A stretch of 64,000 nt of DNA from JAMQPK01 sp963782595. GTDB taxonomy: Bacteria; Acidobacteriota; Vicinamibacteria; Vicinamibacterales; JAMQPK01. The notes beneath the pieces were generated by a model that was not told the DNA's origin, did not search any database, and worked only from the letters and a program-made list of their open reading frames with translations. Location: positions 1,116,001 to 1,180,000 of the forward strand of contig CAWAKJ010000002.1 of NCBI GenBank assembly GCA_963782595.1, in the 5' to 3' direction. The position numbers were made by a program, and so were the translations under genes. Of this stretch, positions 58,603 through 64,000 are shown piece after piece (position 1 is the first letter of the stretch; the number at the start of each line of letters is the position of its first letter).

Positions 58603-61600
58603 TTAGTGCGCGGCCACGTGGTCCGGGTGCACGCGCTTTCTCCGCAGGCCCGACAATCCCTCTTCGAACAGCGTATACACCGTGGGCACGAACACCAGTG
58701 TAATGAAGGTCGACGTCAGCAGTCCGCCGATGACCACGCGGGCCAGGGGGACCTGCAGTTCGCTGCCTTCGCCGATGCCGAGGGCCATTGGGACGAGCCC
58801 GAGCATCGTCGCCAGCGCGGTCATCAGGATGGGCCGCAGCCGGGTTCGACCCGCCACCTCGACGGCCTCGCGCAACTCCATGCCGTCGCGCCGCCGCAGA
58901 ATGTTCGTATAGTCGACCAGGAGGATGCCGTTGCTCACGACAATCCCTCCAAGCATGATGACGCCGAGATAGGCCTGGAGGTTGAACGACGTATTCGTCA
59001 GGTAGAGCGCGAGCACGACGCCAATGGCCGCCGTTGGCACCGAGAACATGATGATGAACGGATCGCGCAGCGACTCGTACTGTGACGCCATGACCGCGTA
59101 GACGAGAATGAGCGCCAGAATCAACACGAGGCGCAACTCGTTGAACGTCCTCTCCTGTTGTTCCACTTCGGCGCCGAACCCGATGGAGAAATTCTGCGGT
59201 CGGCTGATTTCCGGAAGGCGCGCCGTGACGGCCTTGACGGCTTCGCTGAGCGGAATCTCCGGCTCGGCGCTGACCATCACCAGGCGCTCCTGATTCTTGC
59301 GCTCGATCTGGCTCGGTCCGAGCTGTGACTGGATCACCATCACGTTCTTGACCGGCAGCGCCACGCCGCTTGCGGTGTTGACCATCACGTCGTTGACGTC
59401 CGACACCAGCTCGCGATCTTCCTGTCTCAGGCGGACGATGATCGGATACTCGTACCCACCCTGTCGGAATTGCGCGGCCACCGTTCCTGCCACGTTCGTG
59501 CGAATGGTATTCGCGACCGTGGTCGTGTTCAGTCCGAAGAGCGCCGCCTTCGGCCGGTCGACCAGCACTGCGAGCTCGGGACGTGCTTCGTCGCGCGCGA
59601 GGCGCGGGTCTGCAATCCCCGGCGTCGTTTGAAGCAGGTCCTGCACGTCGAGGGCGATGCGGCGTGCCGCCTCGAGATCTTCGCCGCGGATTTCGATGCC
59701 CATGCGCGCATCGTTACCCTGACCGCCCGACATCAGACGATTGATCTGGTTGTTGCCGCCGCTGGCATTCGCCCGGACGATGACACCCGGAATGCCCGAT
59801 AACTGACGGCGAAGGTCGAAGGAAATCTGATCGCTCGAGCGCTGGCGATCGTCCTTGGGCACGAGGAACAACTGAATGAAGCCACGGCTTGTTCCGCCGC
59901 CACCCATCCCGCCGCCACCACCACCACCACCGGTCCCGGCGCTGGCAATCATGGTTTCGGCCTCAGGCACGAGCTGCCGAACCATCTCCTCGAGCCGCGA
60001 CATGATGGCGTCGGTACGCTCGATGCGCGTGCCCGCTGCCAGCTCTGCCGACACGCTCACGACGCCCTCGTCGGTTTGCGGCGCAAGCTCCGTGTTCAGC
60101 AGTGGGAACATCAGGATTGCGGCAACGATCGAAGCCGCCCCCATTGCGAGGACAGTCGGACGGTGCTCGAGAGCCTTGTGCAGGAAACGGCGATACGTAT
60201 CGTCCATCCCTTCGAGGAGTTTCTCGCTCCAGGTGAAGATGCGACCACCGATGCCTTTCCGCTCTGCTTCGGGCGGAGGCAGCTTCAAGAGGCGCGCGCA
60301 CAGCACCGGCACGATCGTGACGGCCACGAGGAGTGACATCAGGAGCGAGAAGATGACGACGACCGAGAGCTGTTTGAACAGAATGCTCGAGACGCCCGTC
60401 AGGAAGAGCAGCGGCACGAACACCGCGATGTGCGTGAGCACCGACGCCACGATGGCGCCCCACACCTCTTCGGATCCCTCGATGGAGGCGGTGACACGGT
60501 CCTTGCCGTGCTCCATGTGGCGATAGGCGTTTTCGAGCACGACGATGGCCGCGTCGACCACCATCCCGATGCCGAGCGCAAGGCCCCCGAACGTCATGAT
60601 GTTCAGCGTGTAGCCCGCGAAGTACAGCAACGCAAAGGTGCCGATGACCGAAATCGGAATCGACGTGCAGACGATGAGCGTGGAACGGAAGCTTCGCAGG
60701 AAGCAGAAGATGATCAGCGTGACGAGCCCGGCGCCGAGCATCGCGTGCTCCTGCACCGAGTGGATCGACCGATTGATGTAGATGGCGCTGTCGTCGAGCA
60801 CGTTCAGCTTGATGTTCGGCATCTCGGTGTTGATGCGCTCGATCTCTGCCCGGATGCCATCCGACACCTGGACGGTGTTGGTGCCCGATTGCTTCTGCAC
60901 GGAGAGACGCACGCCGGGACGGCCGTTGATGCGCAGAATCGATCGAATGTCTTCGGTCGTGTCAACAACATCGGCGACATCGCGCACGTAGATGGGGACT
61001 CCGCCGCGTGTCATGAGCACGAGGTTGCGGATCTCGTCGAGGCTCTGGAACTGAGCCTGGCTGCGCAGCAGGTAGGTGCGCTCCCCCTGGTTGACCTCGC
61101 CGAGCGGCGTATTCTGGTTCTCAGAGCGGAGCAGTGCCGTGACGCGTTCCACCGGAAGGTCGAGCGCGGCGATCTTTTCCTTCGACAGCTGCACATGAAT
61201 CTGACGCCGCAGCCCTCCGAAGGTGGTGACGGCGGCCACGCCGTCCACGCGCTCGAGGCGCTGGCTGATCTGGTTTTCGGCCATCTCGCGCAGCGTGACG
61301 CGATCGTAGTCGCCTTCGATGCCCAGGCTCATAATCGGCATCGCGTTCGAGTCCTGCCGGAAGATCTGCATCGGCTCGGCTTCGAGCGGCAGACGGCCGC
61401 GCACGCGATCGAGGCGCATGCGCATGTCGTCCATCGCTTCGTTCAGGTCGGTTCCCCATTTAAACGCCAGCGATACGCGGCTGGATCCCTCATTCGATGA
61501 TGAGTCGAGTTGCTCGAGTCCGGCGACGGCGCTCACCGTCTGCTCGATCGGCCGCGTGATGAGCTGCTCGATTTCCTGGGGGCCGACTCCCGGATATCGC

Positions 61601-61746
61601 ACCATGACGCTGACCCTCGGATAGGTCACATCGGGCAGGAGGTCGACCGGAAGGCGTGTGACTGAGATACCACCCAGGAGGATGATGATCGCGCTGATCA
61701 TGAACATCGTCACGGGCCGTGCGATCGCGATTCGAGGAATGCTCAT
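58603..61746 (-). CDS. RND efflux pump permease (AcrB/MdtC-like)
   Basis: 1,047 aa, full length. Twelve-helix RND layout with two large periplasmic loops. Sequence marks include PRVSVMVRYPGVGPQEIEQL near the N-terminus, GLALGIGMVVDAAIVVLENA in TM4 (proton-relay Asp) and IPSLLL-type regions, then LGVIMLGGIVVSNGILLVDY near TM11. A Gly-rich run (GGGGGGMGGGG) lies in the second loop near residue 615. The substrate is unknown: drug or heavy metal. Central gene of the operon. Confidence 0.92.
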   Translation of the reverse strand: MSIPRIAIARPVTMFMISAIIILLGGISVTRLPVDLLPDVTYPRVSVMVRYPGVGPQEIEQLITRPIEQTVSAVAGLEQLDSSSNEGSSRVSLAFKWGTDLNEAMDDMRMRLDRVRGRLPLEAEPMQIFRQDSNAMPIMSLGIEGDYDRVTLREMAENQISQRLERVDGVAAVTTFGGLRRQIHVQLSKEKIAALDLPVERVTALLRSENQNTPLGEVNQGERTYLLRSQAQFQSLDEIRNLVLMTRGGVPIYVRDVADVVDTTEDIRSILRINGRPGVRLSVQKQSGTNTVQVSDGIRAEIERINTEMPNIKLNVLDDSAIYINRSIHSVQEHAMLGAGLVTLIIFCFLRSFRSTLIVCTSIPISVIGTFALLYFAGYTLNIMTFGGLALGIGMVVDAAIVVLENAYRHMEHGKDRVTASIEGSEEVWGAIVASVLTHIAVFVPLLFLTGVSSILFKQLSVVVIFSLLMSLLVAVTIVPVLCARLLKLPPPEAERKGIGGRIFTWSEKLLEGMDDTYRRFLHKALEHRPTVLAMGAASIVAAILMFPLLNTELAPQTDEGVVSVSAELAAGTRIERTDAIMSRLEEMVRQLVPEAETMIASAGTGGGGGGGGMGGGGTSRGFIQLFLVPKDDRQRSSDQISFDLRRQLSGIPGVIVRANASGGNNQINRLMSGGQGNDARMGIEIRGEDLEAARRIALDVQDLLQTTPGIADPRLARDEARPELAVLVDRPKAALFGLNTTTVANTIRTNVAGTVAAQFRQGGYEYPIIVRLRQEDRELVSDVNDVMVNTASGVALPVKNVMVIQSQLGPSQIERKNQERLVMVSAEPEIPLSEAVKAVTARLPEISRPQNFSIGFGAEVEQQERTFNELRLVLILALILVYAVMASQYESLRDPFIIMFSVPTAAIGVVLALYLTNTSFNLQAYLGVIMLGGIVVSNGILLVDYTNILRRRDGMELREAVEVAGRTRLRPILMTALATMLGLVPMALGIGEGSELQVPLARVVIGGLLTSTFITLVFVPTVYTLFEEGLSGLRRKRVHPDHVAAH

Positions 61747-61761
61747 TGTCGCTCCAGCGTG

Positions 61762-61801
61762 CGTTAGCCGTTCACCGTCTACCGTTCGCTACTTGCCGTT
61801 A
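61762..61801. repeat. Heptad array (CCGTTCA-type units)
   Basis: TTAGCCG, TTCACCG, TCTACCG, TTCGCTA, CTTGCCG run at period 7 in the RND permease-adaptor gap. Confidence 0.6.
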
Positions 61802-63160
61802 TTGACCGCTTCGGGCAGGGCGCTGACCCTCGTTTGCGCTGACGCCCGGTTGTCCGCCGCCCTGACCGCCACCACGGCGTCCTCCTCCGCGGTTGCCACC
61901 GGCCGCCCGGCCCCCGCCACCAGCGCGCTGCCCCGGCAGCACGATGCGGTCGCCTTCACGCAGCGCCGCGGCGCCGGTCGAAATCACCTTCTGCGCTTCG
62001 GTGACGCCGGTCGTGATCTCGGTGAAGTCCTGTTGCTCGATCCCGATGACCACCGGTTGAAACGAAGGACTGTCGCCTTCCCCAGGCACCCATACGCCCA
62101 ACTTGCCTTGGATATCGACGACCGAGAGCGTTGGCACGACGAGGGCATTGTCGTGCTTCTCAACCGTGAAGCGCACGCGTGCGTACATGCCGGGCTTCAG
62201 ACGGTAACCAGGATTCGGAATCTCGATCTCGACCTGCGCGGTGCGCGTGGCGGGGTCCAGAATCGGCGCCAGCCGCGCCACCCGTCCGTTGAAGTGCTCG
62301 CCCGGGTACGCGTCGACTTCGACGTCGGTCGCGATGCCCTGGTGAATGCGGCGAAGATCCTTCTCGATGACGTTGATGACGAGGCGAACCGTGCGGATAT
62401 CCACGACGGAAATGAATGACGTGTTCACGCCCACGCTGGCGCCGGGATCGAGCGTCCGCTTGCCGATGAACCCGTCGACAGGCGACGTGATGATCGTGTT
62501 CGAGAGGTTGATCTTCAATTCGTCGAGCCGCGCCTTCGACTGGGCCATCTGCGCCTGTGCGAGCTCGAGCTGCGCAATGGCCGCCTGATAGCGCGCGTCG
62601 GTATCGTCGAATGTCTGGCGGGGCAGCAGATCGCGCTCGAACAGGCTCTTCGACCGTTCCATGTTGTTCTGCGCGAGCTTCAGGTCCGCCTGGCGCTGCC
62701 GAATGGTCGCCTGCGATACGTTAAAGGTCGCTTCGGCCTGATTGATCTGTTCGACGATCTCGCGATCTTCGAGCTTGGCGATCGGTTGACCATGCCTGAC
62801 CGGATCACCCAGCTTCACATACACGGCATCGAGCCGGCCCTGGCCGCGAGGCACCGCATCGACGGTGGCCGCGCCGACGAGGTTGCCCACGACGGTAACG
62901 GTGGCAGCCATGTCTCGCCGTACGACCGGCGCGAGCTCGACGGTCATCGGCGGACGCGGGCCGCGGCCGAAACCGCCGCCACCACCGCCGAAACCGCCCC
63001 CGCCCATACCGCCACCACCGCCGCCGCCGCGCTGCGCACGAGCCTCGGCCTGGATGGCATTCCGTTGCGCGGCGCTTGCGGCTCGGTCGCCTGAAAAGTA
63101 ATAGAACGCTGCGCCGCCGGCGACGACGAGGAGCAGCAGGATGATTCCGTATTTACGCAT
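61799..63160 (-). CDS. RND periplasmic adaptor (MFP) with Gly-rich ends
   Basis: 453 aa. N-terminal anchor (IILLLLVVAGGAAFYYFSG), then a poly-Gly stretch (~47-72) and the MFP core: VVRRDMAATVTVVGNLVGAA, coiled-coil ~135-200, IITSPVDGFIGKRTLDPGAS, and the beta-barrel LRPGM-type YRLKPGMYARVRFTVE. The C-terminus is again Gly/Arg-rich. It connects the RND pump to TolC. Positioned between the TolC-like gene and the pump. Confidence 0.9.
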   Translation of the reverse strand: MRKYGIILLLLVVAGGAAFYYFSGDRAASAAQRNAIQAEARAQRGGGGGGGMGGGGFGGGGGGFGRGPRPPMTVELAPVVRRDMAATVTVVGNLVGAATVDAVPRGQGRLDAVYVKLGDPVRHGQPIAKLEDREIVEQINQAEATFNVSQATIRQRQADLKLAQNNMERSKSLFERDLLPRQTFDDTDARYQAAIAQLELAQAQMAQSKARLDELKINLSNTIITSPVDGFIGKRTLDPGASVGVNTSFISVVDIRTVRLVINVIEKDLRRIHQGIATDVEVDAYPGEHFNGRVARLAPILDPATRTAQVEIEIPNPGYRLKPGMYARVRFTVEKHDNALVVPTLSVVDIQGKLGVWVPGEGDSPSFQPVVIGIEQQDFTEITTGVTEAQKVISTGAAALREGDRIVLPGQRAGGGGRAAGGNRGGGRRGGGQGGGQPGVSANEGQRPARSGQ

Positions 63161-63181
63161 ATAAAAACCGGGGACCTCTCC

Positions 63182-64000
63182 CTAGCGCGCGCCCGCTTGC
63201 TGGACGCGGTCGAACTCGACGAGTGCTTTCCGATAATTGAGCAGCGCGCGCAGTTCGGAATTCTGCGCCTCGCGAAGGTCGCGCTGCGACTGCACGACCT
63301 GATAGTTGTTCGACATGCCGACTTCGAACCGGCTCATCTCCGCGTCCAGACGCCGCTGCGACAGATCGCGCGCGGCGCGCGCGGCGGCCAGCGATTCGAT
63401 GCTGTTGGTGACCTGCAGCGCCGCGTTGCTCACTTCGGTGGCCACGGTCAGCTCGGTCGCGCGAATCTGCGCCTGGTTCTGCTGAATCAGCAGACGCGTG
63501 CGGGCGGCCTGGGCCTCGAAGTTGTTGCCGCCGATGGGATAGCTCACGTTGAACGCAAACTGGAAGTTCGGATATTCGCGGTTGAAGAGGGTGCTCAGCG
63601 CGTCGTTGTACCCGCCCTGCACCGCGATGCCCTGACGCACGCGATCGAGGCCGCTGCCGCTGAATTCGTATTGCGTGCCGCCGAGGCCCGATGCCCCGTA
63701 GGTGACGACCGCATCCACGTCGGGCAGCGCTGAATTGCGCTGCGACTTCAAGAGCACGTTGTTGGTCTCGAAGTTGTTGCGCGCGATCTGCAGGTCTGTT
63801 CGCTGCGACAGCGCCGACCGGACCGCGGCCTCCACGTCGACGGATGCCGACTCGTAGTCGGGGCGATCGGTTGGCTGGATATGCTGCGACCAAAGCGGAT
63901 CGTTCGTGCCGCTCACGATCAATCGCTTCAAAGAAAGCTCGGCCGTGCGCATGGTCGCCGTCGCGAGCGTCAGCGCCTGCTGGCGCGTGGCCTCTTCGGC
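63182..64000 (-). CDS. TolC-family outer-membrane efflux protein, 5' end outside window
   Basis: Open to the last base of the window, so it is partial; ≥272 aa are visible. OEP repeats are clear: VDVEAAVRSALSQRTDLQIA (alpha-barrel entry), NTLLKSQRN-like NNVLLKSQRNSALPDVD (a Pro-Asp turn), then VRQGIAVQGGYN, YPNFQFAFNVSYPIGGNNFE and the second helical repeat VATEVSNAALQVTNSIESLA, ending near VEFDRVQQAGAR. It makes the outer-membrane tunnel shared by the RND pump and possibly the MacAB-like exporter of the same operon. Confidence 0.9.
   Translation of the reverse strand, partial: AEEATRQQALTLATATMRTAELSLKRLIVSGTNDPLWSQHIQPTDRPDYESASVDVEAAVRSALSQRTDLQIARNNFETNNVLLKSQRNSALPDVDAVVTYGASGLGGTQYEFSGSGLDRVRQGIAVQGGYNDALSTLFNREYPNFQFAFNVSYPIGGNNFEAQAARTRLLIQQNQAQIRATELTVATEVSNAALQVTNSIESLAAARAARDLSQRRLDAEMSRFEVGMSNNYQVVQSQRDLREAQNSELRALLNYRKALVEFDRVQQAGAR

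Noticed and set aside
1..64000. CRISPR array
   Set aside because: The repeat families have unequal spacing and unit sizes (7, 24 or ~100 bp), no spacer-repeat pattern and no cas genes.

Overview
This is high-GC bacterial DNA that looks like an Acidobacteriota chromosome, probably of the Vicinamibacteria type. The support is an ADOP-style orphan permease, tandem PQQ-type quinoproteins, many small secreted proteins, DinB-like proteins and PilZ proteins. The lineage is inferred from gene content only. There is no rRNA, CRISPR array or clear prophage.

The left half (about 1-28.6 kb) is accessory in character. It holds single genes in both orientations, small secreted or orphan-domain proteins, several broken genes and an IS481-like element (18805-19970). 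Two almost identical tRNA-Leu(TAA) genes lie at 5957-6043 and 25420-25505. A frameshifted tyrosine integrase and a RepA-like AAA ATPase sit just inside the right copy, and a gene fragment is cut off exactly at the left copy. I read 5957-25505 as a candidate tRNA-bounded genomic island. Inside it are four ~100-bp same-orientation imperfect palindromes (13643-17846) that separate one- or two-gene units, laid out like integron cassettes but without canonical attC boxes. A second hairpin family sits at 10182-12106.

The middle (28.6-33 kb) holds a HAD phosphatase fused to a HerA-like ATPase, a 166-bp palindromic MITE-like element, a DinB protein and a frameshifted ribbon-helix-helix gene.

The right half (33-64 kb) is orderly and core-like: two tandem quinoprotein dehydrogenases, proB-proA-proC, a LOG / Yip1 / AI-2E transporter operon, a P1-family peptidase, a tartrate/D-malate dehydrogenase-type enzyme, a TPR-sigma54 regulator divergent from a tesA-ybbA-ybbP-like operon, a DksA-like zinc-finger protein, a ferritin-like protein and folK. 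It ends in a minus-strand efflux operon that runs TolC, RND adaptor, RND pump, second adaptor, MacB-type ATPase and permease. Most intergenic spaces here carry short tandem arrays with a 7-bp period whose unit sequence differs from place to place. A palindromic GGGGTCTGACCCC-type repeat is inserted in frame inside the YbbP-like permease.

Several left-half genes carry a single-base frameshift. Two of these, in the transposase and the integrase, fall at the same octamer, GCATTTTG. Assembly error, gene decay and recoding are all still possible.
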